Assembly: GCF_002858925.1 (NCBI RefSeq)
Contig: NZ_PJRS01000033.1
Span: 1 to 64,000 of the forward strand
Direction: 5' to 3'
Source: Caulobacter zeae
GTDB lineage: Bacteria; Pseudomonadota; Alphaproteobacteria; Caulobacterales; Caulobacteraceae
DNA: 64,000 nucleotides
How positions within the stretch are numbered: position 1 is the first letter of the stretch; each line of letters begins with the position of its first letter. Below are positions 42,010-50,493 of the stretch, piece after piece. A program made the translations under genes and the position numbers. The notes beneath the pieces were generated by a model that was given only the letters and a program-made list of their open reading frames with translations, did not search any database and was not told the origin of the DNA.

Positions 42010-43224
42010 ATGGGTCTGTTCGACAAGCACCTGGCCTATCGCGACGCGTACAAGGCCATCCAGCAAGCGGGCGCCGACCCGTTCACCGTCCGTTTCGACG
42101 CCGTGGTCTCGCCGACCGAGGGCGTTGTCGAGGGGCGTCCCACGATCCTGCTGGGCACCAACAACTATCTGGGCCTGACCTTTGACGAGAAGGCGATCGC
42201 CGCCTCGGTCAAGGCCGTCCAGGAACGTGGCACCGGCACCACCGGTTCCCGCATCGCTAACGGCAGCTTCGAGGCCCACGTGGCCCTGGAGACAGCGCTG
42301 GCCGAGTTCTACGGCCGCAAGCACGCCATGGTGTTCACCACCGGCTACCAGGCCAATCTCGGCGTGCTGTCGACCCTGGTCGGCCGCGGCGACCACCTGA
42401 TCCTCGACGCCGACAGCCACGCCTCGATCTACGACGGCTCGCGCCTGGGCCACGCCGAGGTCATCCGCTTCCGCCACAACGACCCTGAAGACCTGGCCAA
42501 GCGCCTGCGTCGCCTCAAGGACGTCCCGGGCGAGCGCCTGATCGTCGTCGAAGGCATCTATTCGATGATCGGCGATACCGCGCCGCTCAAGGAAATCGCC
42601 GCCGTAAAGCGCGAGATGGGCGGCTACCTGCTGGTCGACGAAGCCCACTCGATGGGCGTGCTCGGCGCCACCGGCCGCGGCCTGGCCGAAGCCGCGGGCG
42701 TGGAAGACGACGTCGACTTCATCGTCGGCACCTTCTCCAAGAGCCTGGGCGCCATCGGCGGCTTCTGCGTGTCGAACCTCGACGACTTCGACGTCATGCG
42801 CGTGATCTGCCGTCCGTACATGTTCACCGCCTCGCTGCCGCCGGCCGTGGTCGCCTCGACCTTGGTGGCGCTGGAGCAGATGATCGCCAAGCCGCAGCTG
42901 CGCGAACAGCTCAACAGCAACGCCTGCCGCCTGTACGACGGCCTGACCGCGCTTGGCTTCGTCACCGGCCCGGCCGCCAGCCCGATCGTCGCGGCCACCA
43001 TGCCCGACGTCGAGCGCGCCATCGCCATGTGGAACGGCCTGCTGCAATCGGGCGTCTACCTGAACCTCGCCCTGCCGCCGGCCACGCCCGACAGCCGCCC
43101 GCTGCTGCGCGCCAGCATCAGCGCCGCCCACACCCACGAGCAGATCGACCAGGTCCTCAAGATGTTCGCCGAGGTCGGCACGGCGCTTGGCGTCATCGAC
43201 GGCCAGCAGCGCGCCTTCGCTTAA
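42010..43224 (+). CDS. spt: Serine palmitoyltransferase
   Basis: 404 residues, alpha-oxoamine synthase family (PLP, fold type I). The PLP lysine is K244 in TFSKSLGAIGGF; H137 stacks on the ring (DADSHASIYDG), and D210/H213 (LVDEAHSMG) contact the cofactor. GTTGSRIANGS and YGRKHAMVFTTGYQAN are typical. It condenses serine with acyl-ACP to 3-ketosphinganine, the first committed step of sphingolipid synthesis. Other family members (KBL, BioF, HemA) are possible on sequence alone, but the acpR-aasR-cerR-cerS context settles it. A strong terminator follows. Confidence 0.95.
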   Translation: MGLFDKHLAYRDAYKAIQQAGADPFTVRFDAVVSPTEGVVEGRPTILLGTNNYLGLTFDEKAIAASVKAVQERGTGTTGSRIANGSFEAHVALETALAEFYGRKHAMVFTTGYQANLGVLSTLVGRGDHLILDADSHASIYDGSRLGHAEVIRFRHNDPEDLAKRLRRLKDVPGERLIVVEGIYSMIGDTAPLKEIAAVKREMGGYLLVDEAHSMGVLGATGRGLAEAAGVEDDVDFIVGTFSKSLGAIGGFCVSNLDDFDVMRVICRPYMFTASLPPAVVASTLVALEQMIAKPQLREQLNSNACRLYDGLTALGFVTGPAASPIVAATMPDVERAIAMWNGLLQSGVYLNLALPPATPDSRPLLRASISAAHTHEQIDQVLKMFAEVGTALGVIDGQQRAFA

Positions 43225-43250
43225 AGGCAGGCGCACCGCTGGAAGAACAA

Positions 43251-43279
43251 AGCCCCGGCCGTAAGGTCCGGGGCTTTTT
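43251..43279 (+). terminator. Terminator of the ceramide operon
   Basis: AGCCCCGG (43251-43258) pairs with CCGGGGCT (43268-43275), extended inward by CC/GG around GTAA, and is followed by a T-tract ending at 43279. It stands between the convergent spt and cpgA genes. Confidence 0.92.
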
Positions 43280-43285
43280 CTTTGC

Positions 43286-44200
43286 TCAGCGCTCTCTCGC
43301 CCTGCGCCATTTCCACAGGCCCAGCAGGATGCCCGGCGCGGCCAGGACCGGATGGCGCTCGCGCCAGGGGGTCAGTTCGACCTTGAAGCCGGTGTGGCGC
43401 TCGATCTTCCAGGCGGCGTAGCGGGCCGCGCCCTGGAAGGTGAAGGCGGCCTTGATCAGGCGGGCCACGTTCAGCGACTTGCCGAGGTTGCGCCGCAGCC
43501 GCCAGGCGGCTTTCAGGCGCTTGCGCTCGATCGCCGACATCTGCGGCGCAGGCCGCCCCTCGCCGTCTAAGCGGCCGTCGTCGGCCCAGCAGGCCGGCAG
43601 CAGGCGCTGGTAGTGCGCGGGATCAAAGGCCAGGATCGAGGCCTCGCGCCCAGCCTTCTCGACCCGGAACTCGGCGGCGTAGGTCTCCTGGAACAGCGCC
43701 GTCCAATAGGCCTCGGGCGGCCCGTCCTCGGGCCCCAGGGCGGTGGCGAAACGGGCGGCGGTGCGGGCGGCGCGGCGCACGGCCTCGACCACCGCCTCGC
43801 GCGCGACCTCGTCGGCGGCCCAGACCAGGCCCGAGGGCTGTACGAAACGGGTCCACAGGGTGGTGTCGATCCCCCTGCCCTTCACCGCCTGTGAGAAGCG
43901 CGACAGGGTCATGGAGGCGACCTTGGCCCGCAGGGTCCCCCCCTCGTGCTCCAGTTCGTGATAGCTGACGTCGGGCCACAGGATGCGGGTGGCCACGCCG
44001 CGCAGGCCGCGCGGCGGCCGCTCGGTGAGCACGTAGAAGTCCAGCACGCCCGACAGGTCGCCGGTGCGCAGGATCGAGCCGTAGAACAGCACCGCCTGGG
44101 CGGTCGGAAACAGGCCCGTCAGGTGTTCGGCGAAGGCGCAGATCGGCGCCGGGATCGACTGCGCCAGCTCGGCCTCGACCAGCGGCCGGACCGCGCTCAT
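43286..44200 (-). CDS. cpgA: CpgA-like nucleotidyltransferase-superfamily protein of ceramide headgroup synthesis
   Basis: 304 residues. The only recognisable motif is a polymerase-beta-type nucleotidyltransferase signature, FYGSILRTGDLSGVLDFYVL; here the usual second motif D-h-D-h is V-L-D-F, so one of the two metal-binding aspartates is missing. The C-terminal half is basic (KRLKAAWRLRRNLGK) and may sit on the membrane. It is the last gene of a three-gene minus-strand unit with cpgB and cpgC, overlapping cpgB by four bases. In C. crescentus cpgABC at this place is required for the anionic ceramide phosphoglycerate lipid; the exact reaction of CpgA is not known to me. Confidence 0.75.
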   Translation of the reverse strand: MSAVRPLVEAELAQSIPAPICAFAEHLTGLFPTAQAVLFYGSILRTGDLSGVLDFYVLTERPPRGLRGVATRILWPDVSYHELEHEGGTLRAKVASMTLSRFSQAVKGRGIDTTLWTRFVQPSGLVWAADEVAREAVVEAVRRAARTAARFATALGPEDGPPEAYWTALFQETYAAEFRVEKAGREASILAFDPAHYQRLLPACWADDGRLDGEGRPAPQMSAIERKRLKAAWRLRRNLGKSLNVARLIKAAFTFQGAARYAAWKIERHTGFKVELTPWRERHPVLAAPGILLGLWKWRRARER

Positions 44201-45108
44201 CCGACCACGAACCGCAACGGCGCGCCCAGGGCCAGGGCCAGCTTGCCGCCCTCGAACACCTCGCCGTCGAGCACGAAATCGAACTGGCCGGAGGCGTAGA
44301 GCGCCGCCGGGTCGCGTCGGCGATAGCCGCGCGCCTCGAGGATCGGCTTGTCCTTGCCCGACAGCACCGTGGGCACCATGCGCAGCAGCCGCTTGGGCGG
44401 GGCGTCGACGTCGAGCACCTTCAGCCCCTCGCGCGGCGGACCGAACGGCTTGAGATTGAACGGCAGGCGCTTGAGGGCGGTAGCCAGCAGCACGAAGCGC
44501 TCGCCTTCGGGCTGGACCTCGCCGTCCATGGCCACCTTCACGGCTACGCCCTGGCGCCACTGGTCGCGCGCGCCGCCGAACAGCGCGCCCAGCGTGGCGC
44601 CGGCCAGGGTCACGGCCACCGACAGGCTCTGGAACACGCCCATGCGGTTGACGCGCTTGGACAGCGCCGTGGCCCGCACCAAGGCCCCCAGGCCGAAGAA
44701 GAAGCCCCGCAGCGGCGGACGGCCGTCGGCGAAACGCACCTCCAGCGGGGCTCGGATCTTGATGCGCGGTTCGGCCTGGGCCGCGGCGGCCAGGGCCTCC
44801 TCCAGCCGCCAGTCGCGCGGCGCGCCCAGGTCGATGGCCAGCACGTTGGTCTTGCCCGACGGCAGGATCGCCAGCATCGGCATGTCGTCGCCGAAGGTCG
44901 ACGGCGTCAGGCCCAGCACGTCGCGCACCGTGCCGTCGCCGCCGTCGATGACCAGCAGGTCGATCCTGTCCTCTGCAAAGCGGGCCAGTTCCTCGCCCAG
45001 CGCCTCGCGCGTCGCCGGCTCGACCACGCGCACGCCCTCGGGGGTCGGCGCATGCACCCGGCCCTGGTTGGCGTGACTGCGCGGGTTACGGACGACGCCG
45101 ACGCGCAT
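44197..45108 (-). CDS. cpgB: Ceramide kinase CpgB (diacylglycerol-kinase family)
   Basis: 303 residues. The lipid-kinase catalytic domain has GGDGT at residues 56-60 and LPSGKTNVLAIDLG, the ATP-site NxG/GTxN region; the C-terminal beta-sandwich ends FDFVLDGEVFEGG. It phosphorylates the primary hydroxyl of ceramide with ATP; a bacterial ceramide kinase from this position is established in C. crescentus. The ATG at 45108 overlaps the cpgC stop (TGATG); a GTG one codon earlier (45111) is also possible. Confidence 0.88.
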   Translation of the reverse strand: MRVGVVRNPRSHANQGRVHAPTPEGVRVVEPATREALGEELARFAEDRIDLLVIDGGDGTVRDVLGLTPSTFGDDMPMLAILPSGKTNVLAIDLGAPRDWRLEEALAAAAQAEPRIKIRAPLEVRFADGRPPLRGFFFGLGALVRATALSKRVNRMGVFQSLSVAVTLAGATLGALFGGARDQWRQGVAVKVAMDGEVQPEGERFVLLATALKRLPFNLKPFGPPREGLKVLDVDAPPKRLLRMVPTVLSGKDKPILEARGYRRRDPAALYASGQFDFVLDGEVFEGGKLALALGAPLRFVVG

Positions 45109-46232
45109 CACCGCGACAGCCAGGACTGGATCGAGCCCTTGGGGGCCAGGGCGCCCTGCACGATCTGAAGGGCGTGGACGAGGAAGCAGATCGCCGTCCA
45201 GACCGCCACCAGCACGAAGCCGATGTCCGGGCGGCCGACCAGCACGCTGCCGGTCAGCAGGATCAGGTTCGGGTTGCGACGGGCCGTGATCAGCCGGAAG
45301 AAGCTGTCGAACGGCCGCCAGGCGTGCATCTCAAGCTTGAAGAGGGCCAGGAATATGCCCTCCTCGACCCGCTGGGCCACATAGCCGCCGACCACGATGG
45401 CCAGCAGCCACGGCGCATAGGGCATCGACAGGCCGACGGCGAACACGCCGACATACCAGGCCCACCACCAGAACGGCGGGTGCACCAGGTCGATGCCGTG
45501 GTCGAAGACATTGCCCCACTTGGACGAGGTCAGGGTCACCCGAGCCAGCTTGCCGTCGACGGTGTCGAGGAAGGTCATGATCCAGGCGCAGGCCAGGCCC
45601 CAGCCGAACTGGCCGCGCCAGAACAGCACGAAGGCGGCGATGGTCAGCAGGAAGCCGATGAAGGTCACCTGGTTGGGCGTCATCTTCGCGAGAGCGCACC
45701 AGCGGGTGACGATCCGCGCCGGGGTCGGCCAGACGTACTTGGTGACGAGGTCGGTGACGCCCTTGTACGAGCCCTGGAACAGGCGCTTCTCGACGGCCCG
45801 CACGCTGTCCTTGGTCAGGCGCTCCAGAACCGGCGGCTCGCGCTTGCGCAGGGCGCTGTTGTAGGCCGAGCCCAGCTCCAGCGCTGTCAGGCGCACAAAG
45901 CGCGCATCGACGGCCGAAGGATCCTGTCCCGCCGCCAGGGCCGCGATCGCGGCTTCGGCGACCTCGGCCGGGGCGTTCACCGCTGTCGGGGCGCCGGCGT
46001 CGTCGACCAGAACCGCCCACGGGCGGCCAACCAGGGCCTTGATCAGCGACTCGTCGAACACCCAGCCGGCGTGCACGGCGATCGCGTCGCCGCCCAGCCC
46101 AGCGCCTTCAGAGACGCCGATCCGGCGATAGATGCGCGACAGCCGCTCGCCCGAGGTCATGCCCCAGATCCGCGCCTCGCTGTCGCCCACCGTCACGGCG
46201 CGCGAAGCGACTGGATTGATTTCGCCGGTCAC
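45108..46232 (-). CDS. cpgC: CDP-alcohol phosphatidyltransferase-family protein CpgC with degenerate nucleotidyltransferase-like N-terminal part
   Basis: 374 residues. Residues about 160-360 form a CDP-alcohol transferase membrane domain with the complete motif D226-G-x2-A-R-x8-G240-x3-D244-x3-D248. The first 130 residues resemble the middle of NTP-transferase proteins (RIWGMTSGERLSRIYRRIGV) but lack the GxGxR nucleotide loop, so this domain is probably inactive or structural, as in some inositol-phosphate cytidylyltransferase fusions. It should move an alcohol-phosphate or lipid-phosphate moiety between CDP-linked and lipid acceptors. It is the first gene of the cpg unit and divergent from the phosphoesterase. 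Confidence 0.85.
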   Translation of the reverse strand: MTGEINPVASRAVTVGDSEARIWGMTSGERLSRIYRRIGVSEGAGLGGDAIAVHAGWVFDESLIKALVGRPWAVLVDDAGAPTAVNAPAEVAEAAIAALAAGQDPSAVDARFVRLTALELGSAYNSALRKREPPVLERLTKDSVRAVEKRLFQGSYKGVTDLVTKYVWPTPARIVTRWCALAKMTPNQVTFIGFLLTIAAFVLFWRGQFGWGLACAWIMTFLDTVDGKLARVTLTSSKWGNVFDHGIDLVHPPFWWWAWYVGVFAVGLSMPYAPWLLAIVVGGYVAQRVEEGIFLALFKLEMHAWRPFDSFFRLITARRNPNLILLTGSVLVGRPDIGFVLVAVWTAICFLVHALQIVQGALAPKGSIQSWLSR

Positions 46233-46310
46233 CGGTACTTAAACCCCTTGAAAGCCGAGGCGATTGATAAGCAGCTTCGCCGAAATTCGCCACAATCGCG
46301 CCGGTCCCTC

Positions 46311-47201
46311 TTGTCGATATTCCGCCTCGCCCATCTGTCGGACCCTCACCTGCCGCCGCCGCCGGGCGCGTTCGGCTGGCGTGACCTCGCGTCCAAGCGG
46401 CTGCTGAGCCGCATCGCCTGGCGTCGAAAGCACAAGATCCACCGTCCCGAAGTCCTCGACGCCCTGGTCGCCGACCTGAAGGCCCACGCTCCAGACCATG
46501 TGGCGATCACCGGCGATCTCACCAACTTCGCCTCGCCCGTCGAGATCGCGGCGGCCACGCGCTGGTTGCAAAGCTTGGGCCCCGCCGAGACGATCACCGT
46601 CAGCCCCGGCAACCACGACGCCCTGGTCGGCGAGACCGCCCAGGCCCGCTTCGCCCCCTGGACCGCCTGGCTGGGCGACGACGAGCAGGCCGCCTTCCCG
46701 CAGGTGCGGTTGCGCGGCCCCGTGGCGCTCTTCAACCTGTGTTCGGCCTTGCCCACCGCCCTGCATCTGGCCACCGGACGCCTCGGCGTCGAGCAGCTCG
46801 ACAAGCTCGACGCCCTGCTGGCCGACCCCGCCTTCGCCGACAGGTTCAAGGTCGTGATGCTGCACCATCCGCCGATCGCCGGCGCGGTCTCGGGCCGCAA
46901 GTCGCTGGACGATCAGGCCCCCCTGCGCGACGTCCTCGCCCGCCGCGGCGCCGACCTGGTGCTGCACGGGCACGCCCACGAATCGCTGACCGCGACCATT
47001 CCCGGCCCGGGCGGCCGGTCGATCCCCGTGCTGGGCGTGCCCTCGGCCTCGGCCTGGGTCGGCGGCCATTCGCCGGCCCGCTGGCACGCGCTGGAGATCG
47101 AGCAGCGTGAGAATGGCGGCTTTTCGCTGCGGGTCATCGCGCGCGGGCTCGATCCGGCCACGGGCGGGATCAGGGAGCTGGGCCGCTATTCGCTGATCTA
47201 G
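46311..47201 (+). CDS. Calcineurin-like metallophosphoesterase
   Basis: 296 residues. All five metallophosphatase blocks are present: HLSDPHL (D-x-H), ITGDLTN (GD), SPGNHD (GNH[DE]), MLHHPP (H) and LHGHAH (GHxH). Such enzymes cleave phosphomonoesters or phosphodiesters with two metal ions. It has no signal peptide. The start must be TTG at 46311 since no ATG or GTG lies before the first catalytic block. It is divergent from cpgC with a 78-base shared promoter gap, so a role in sphingolipid headgroup metabolism is plausible but unproven. Confidence 0.85.
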   Translation: MSIFRLAHLSDPHLPPPPGAFGWRDLASKRLLSRIAWRRKHKIHRPEVLDALVADLKAHAPDHVAITGDLTNFASPVEIAAATRWLQSLGPAETITVSPGNHDALVGETAQARFAPWTAWLGDDEQAAFPQVRLRGPVALFNLCSALPTALHLATGRLGVEQLDKLDALLADPAFADRFKVVMLHHPPIAGAVSGRKSLDDQAPLRDVLARRGADLVLHGHAHESLTATIPGPGGRSIPVLGVPSASAWVGGHSPARWHALEIEQRENGGFSLRVIARGLDPATGGIRELGRYSLI

Positions 47202-47211
47202 ACCCTCCCCC

Positions 47212-47697
47212 CTACTTCCCGTAGCGCATCCGCACCCGGATCGTGTTCTCCCCCGACTTCACGCTGATCCGCGCCGAATCGAAGGACGGCACGCCGAACC
47301 GCGACGGCGCGTCGTTGGAGAAGCCATAGCCCTCCGTCGGCAGGCCCACGGCGTTGCGGTCGAAGTCGTGGTTGCCGTTGGCGTCGTGATAGACCGCCAC
47401 GGCGTAGATGTCGGCCTTGGGCAGGTTGAAGCAGGCCTCAGTGGTCGGCGCGCTGGCCGGCACCCGCAGGCGCAGCAGCTTGCCGCGCGGCGCCAGGAAA
47501 CGACTGGGATCAGACGGATAGATCGTGACCGTCACCTCGCCGGTCTCCGACTTCAGGCGGCCGACCTCGACGGTCAGCCGCACGCCGGTGTCGCGACCCA
47601 CGCAATCCTGCCTGGCCGCCGCCGGCGTCGCCATCCCCAGCAGGCCCAGCAGCGTCCCTAGCGCCGCAAGGCCTGGAAGAACGGTTCGTGCTTCCAT
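47212..47697 (-). CDS. Exported DUF2141 protein
   Basis: 161 residues. A signal peptide (MEARTVLPGLAALGTLLGLLG ending AAARQ; quoted limit respected by its core LAALGTLLGLLG) precedes a beta-rich domain with AVAVYHDANGNHDFDRN and PTEGYGFSNDA, the hallmark of DUF2141. The family is periplasmic and of unknown function. It is convergent with the phosphoesterase and divergent from the HIT gene. Confidence 0.85.
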   Translation of the reverse strand: MEARTVLPGLAALGTLLGLLGMATPAAARQDCVGRDTGVRLTVEVGRLKSETGEVTVTIYPSDPSRFLAPRGKLLRLRVPASAPTTEACFNLPKADIYAVAVYHDANGNHDFDRNAVGLPTEGYGFSNDAPSRFGVPSFDSARISVKSGENTIRVRMRYGK

Positions 47698-47771
47698 GTA
47701 AAAGGCCGTGTCCCTATTGTCGCCCCGACGCGATCAGCGCCCGCAGACTCGCCTGAAGTATCGGTTGCCGC

Positions 47772-48209
47772 ATGCCCAATCCCACAGCCCTCGCATTCGG
47801 CTTCCCACGCTCGAAAGTGGCCGAGACCGACCACTGGTTGGTGCTTGTACGTCCCAAGCAGCCGACTTTCGGGTCTCTCGTCCTGGTATGCAAGGAACCC
47901 GTGCAGGCATTCTCCGATCTGAGCCCCGCCGCCTTCGCCGACATGCAGGTCGCCGTGGCCGGGATCGAGCGTGTCCTGAAGGCCAAGGTCGCCTACGAAA
48001 AGATCAACTACCTGATGCTGATGATGGTCGATCGCGACGTGCATTTCCACGTCCTGCCCCGCTACGAGGGCGCACGCGAACACGAGGGAACCAGCTTCCC
48101 TGACACCGGTTGGCCCGCCGCCCCGGCCCTCGGTTCGACCGTGGCGCTGGACGACGCCGCGGTCGAGCGCCTGGCCCAGGACTTCGCAGCCGCGTGGGCC
48201 GCCGCGTGA
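47772..48209 (+). CDS. HIT-family protein
   Basis: 145 residues, histidine triad fold. The active-site motif reads VHFHVLPRY, so the usual H-x-H-x-H-x-x is H-F-H-V-L: the third histidine is replaced by leucine, and the enzyme may be altered or use a different arrangement. HIT proteins hydrolyse nucleotidyl bonds (dinucleotides, nucleotide-phosphoramidates, CDP-linked lipids). It is the first gene of the HIT-lptF-lptG-cerS-nucleotidyltransferase operon and overlaps the LptF-like start by four bases (GTGA). Confidence 0.85.
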   Translation: MPNPTALAFGFPRSKVAETDHWLVLVRPKQPTFGSLVLVCKEPVQAFSDLSPAAFADMQVAVAGIERVLKAKVAYEKINYLMLMMVDRDVHFHVLPRYEGAREHEGTSFPDTGWPAAPALGSTVALDDAAVERLAQDFAAAWAAA

Positions 48210-49435
48210 GCAGGCTGAAGAAGAAGTTCGACGTGCGGCGCATCACGGCCATGGGCCTGATCGACCGCTACCTGCTGCGCCTGCTCGGCTGGCCGCTGGC
48301 CGGATGCCTGGGCCTGACCGTCGTCGCCCTGCTGCTCGAGCGGGTGCTGCGCCTGCTCGACTTGCTGTCGCAGAGCGCCGCGCGCTTCGACTACGTCACC
48401 CAGCTGGCGCTGAACCTCCTGCCCCACTACCTGGGCCTGGCCCTGCCGGTGGCGTTCTTCGTCGCCCTGTTCATCGTCATCAGCAAACTGTCGGACGGCT
48501 CGGAGATCGACGCCCTGCTGGCCGGCGGCCAGTCGCTGGAACGGATCGCCGCGCCCTTCGTCTGCGTGGGCCTGGCGCTCAGCATCTTCAGCATCGCGGT
48601 GTTCGGCTATGTCCAGCCCTACAGCCGCTACGCCTATCGCGCCGTGATGCACGCGGCGGTCAACGCCGGCTGGAACGGCCGCCTGTCCGGCGGGGCGTTC
48701 ATCGACGACGACGGCTCGCTGATGACCGCCGACGCCGCAGACCTGGCGGGCCAGAGCCTGACCCGCGTCTTCATCCGCCGTCCCGACGCCGCCGGCCACG
48801 AAGAGCTGATCACCGCCGCCAGCGCCACCTTGCAGGTCTCGGCCGACGGCAAGACGGTGACGATGCGCCTGAAGTCGGGCCGCCGCATCGGCAGCGATGC
48901 GCGGGGCAACTATCGCAGCCTGGCCTTCGACGACCTGACCACCGAGGCGCCGCTCAAGGCCGCCGCCAGCCTGCTGCGCGCCCGCGGCGGCGACGAGCGC
49001 GAGCTGACCCTGGGCGAGCTGCTGCGCCAGGCCAGGTCGCCCAACCCGGTCGTGCCCAAGGCCACCCTGATGGCCGAGTTCTACGGGCGCATCGCCCGCG
49101 CGGCCTTCCTGCCGTTCCTGCCGCTGCTGGCCTTCCCGCTGGGTCTGGCCGCCAAGCGCGGCAACCGCGCGCCCGGCCTGCTGCTGGCCGGGGTGCTGCT
49201 GCTGGCCTTCCAGCACAGCCTGCTGCTGGGCCAGAGCCTGGCCGAATCCGGCCGCATCGCTTCGCTGCCGGCCGTCGGCCTGCCGTTCCTGATCTTCACG
49301 GGCCTGGCGGTCTGGCTGTTCGTCGGCAGCCGCACGCGGCCCGGCGACACCCCGATCTCGCGCCTCGTCCTGGCCATGAGCGCCCAGTTCCGCCGCGCCC
49401 TCAAGCCGTTCCAGCGCAAGGAGCGCGCCGCATGA
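48206..49435 (+). CDS. LptF-like permease subunit (second copy type, sphingolipid locus)
   Basis: 409 residues of the LptF/LptG (YjgP/YjgQ) family: N-terminal helix pair (GLIDRYLLRLLGWPLAG), the SDGSEIDALLAGGQSLERI coupling-helix region that contacts LptB, a periplasmic beta-jellyroll domain (about 110-290) and three C-terminal helices. LptB2FG extracts LPS from the inner membrane. Located next to cerS rather than with the usual lptA-lptB or lptFG cluster, it is likely a paralogue for sphingolipid. The GTG at 48206 (GTGA overlap) is chosen; an ATG at 48251 would remove 15 basic residues. Confidence 0.85.
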   Translation: MSRLKKKFDVRRITAMGLIDRYLLRLLGWPLAGCLGLTVVALLLERVLRLLDLLSQSAARFDYVTQLALNLLPHYLGLALPVAFFVALFIVISKLSDGSEIDALLAGGQSLERIAAPFVCVGLALSIFSIAVFGYVQPYSRYAYRAVMHAAVNAGWNGRLSGGAFIDDDGSLMTADAADLAGQSLTRVFIRRPDAAGHEELITAASATLQVSADGKTVTMRLKSGRRIGSDARGNYRSLAFDDLTTEAPLKAAASLLRARGGDERELTLGELLRQARSPNPVVPKATLMAEFYGRIARAAFLPFLPLLAFPLGLAAKRGNRAPGLLLAGVLLLAFQHSLLLGQSLAESGRIASLPAVGLPFLIFTGLAVWLFVGSRTRPGDTPISRLVLAMSAQFRRALKPFQRKERAA

Positions 49436-50493
49436 AGCTGCAGCTCTACGTCCTGCGCACGGTCGCCACGCGCGTGCTCGGCGCCGTCCTGATCCTGATG
49501 GCCATCCTGCAGATCCTCGACCTGCTGGAAGTCACCACCGACATCCTCGACCGGGGCCTCGGCGTCGGCGGGGTGTTCTACTACGCCGCCCTGCGCGCCC
49601 CGGCCCTGTTCCAGCAGGTCGCCCCGCTGGCCGTGCTGGCCGGCGGCCTGTTCGCCTTCTCGCAGCTGGCCCGCGAGAACGCGGTCGTGGCCATGCGCGC
49701 CGCCGGCATCTCGGGCTACCGCATCGTCGCCATGGCCGTGCCCGTGGCGATCGCCGTGCTGGCGCTCGACGCCCTGTGCGCCCAGGTCGTGTCGCCGCGC
49801 ACCGACCCGACGCTCAGCGCCTGGTGGGCCGCAACCACGCCGGCCGCCGATCGCAAGGCCCCCGCCTCGCGCACCTTCCGGGCGGGGGAGGACCTGGTCA
49901 CCGCCAAGGAAGCCAGCGCCAACGGCGCGCGCCTGACCGAGCTGACCATTTATCGCCGCGACAAATCCGGCGCCCTGACCGAGCGCGTCGTCGCCCCGTC
50001 GGCGCAGTTCCAGGCCGGCGCCTGGCGCCTGCAATCGCCGGTGACCACCCGCTATCTGGGCGACCGCGTCGAGCCGATGACCGCCGCCTCGGCCACCTGG
50101 CCCACCGCCTTGCGTCCCGCCGACGTGCAGGCCCTGTTCGCCGACGCCCCGGCCCCGTCCGCCGCCTCGGCCCGCCGGGCGCTGGAGAACGGCGGCTCGG
50201 ACCGTCCGCAGAGCTTCTACGCCACCCGCCTGCAGACGGCCTTCTCGGGGCCGATCGCGGCGCTGGTCATGCTGCTGCTCAGCGCCCCCGTGGCCTGGGC
50301 CAACTTCCGCAGCGGCCAGGGCGCGGTGCTGCTGACCTCGGGCCTGGCCGCCGGGCTCGTCTTCCTGGTCGCCGACGGCCTGCTGTCGGCCCTGGGCGAA
50401 TCCGGCGCCCTGTCGCCGATCCTGGCCGCCTGGGCCGCCCCCGTCGTCTTCGCCGCCCTTGCCGTGCGCGCCTTCGTATCCCTGGAGGGATGA
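49432..50493 (+). CDS. LptG-like permease subunit (sphingolipid locus)
   Basis: 353 residues, second LptF/LptG family protein: YVLRTVATRVLGAVLILMAI, then LEVTTDILDRGLG, the coupling-helix region QLARENAVVAMRAAGISGYRI, a periplasmic domain (about 110-265) and three C-terminal helices. It starts at ATGA within the LptF-like gene, which is how heterodimeric LptFG pairs are usually encoded. No lptB ATPase gene is in the window, so the cell's LptB or another ABC ATPase would have to energise the pair. Confidence 0.85.
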   Translation: MKLQLYVLRTVATRVLGAVLILMAILQILDLLEVTTDILDRGLGVGGVFYYAALRAPALFQQVAPLAVLAGGLFAFSQLARENAVVAMRAAGISGYRIVAMAVPVAIAVLALDALCAQVVSPRTDPTLSAWWAATTPAADRKAPASRTFRAGEDLVTAKEASANGARLTELTIYRRDKSGALTERVVAPSAQFQAGAWRLQSPVTTRYLGDRVEPMTAASATWPTALRPADVQALFADAPAPSAASARRALENGGSDRPQSFYATRLQTAFSGPIAALVMLLLSAPVAWANFRSGQGAVLLTSGLAAGLVFLVADGLLSALGESGALSPILAAWAAPVVFAALAVRAFVSLEG

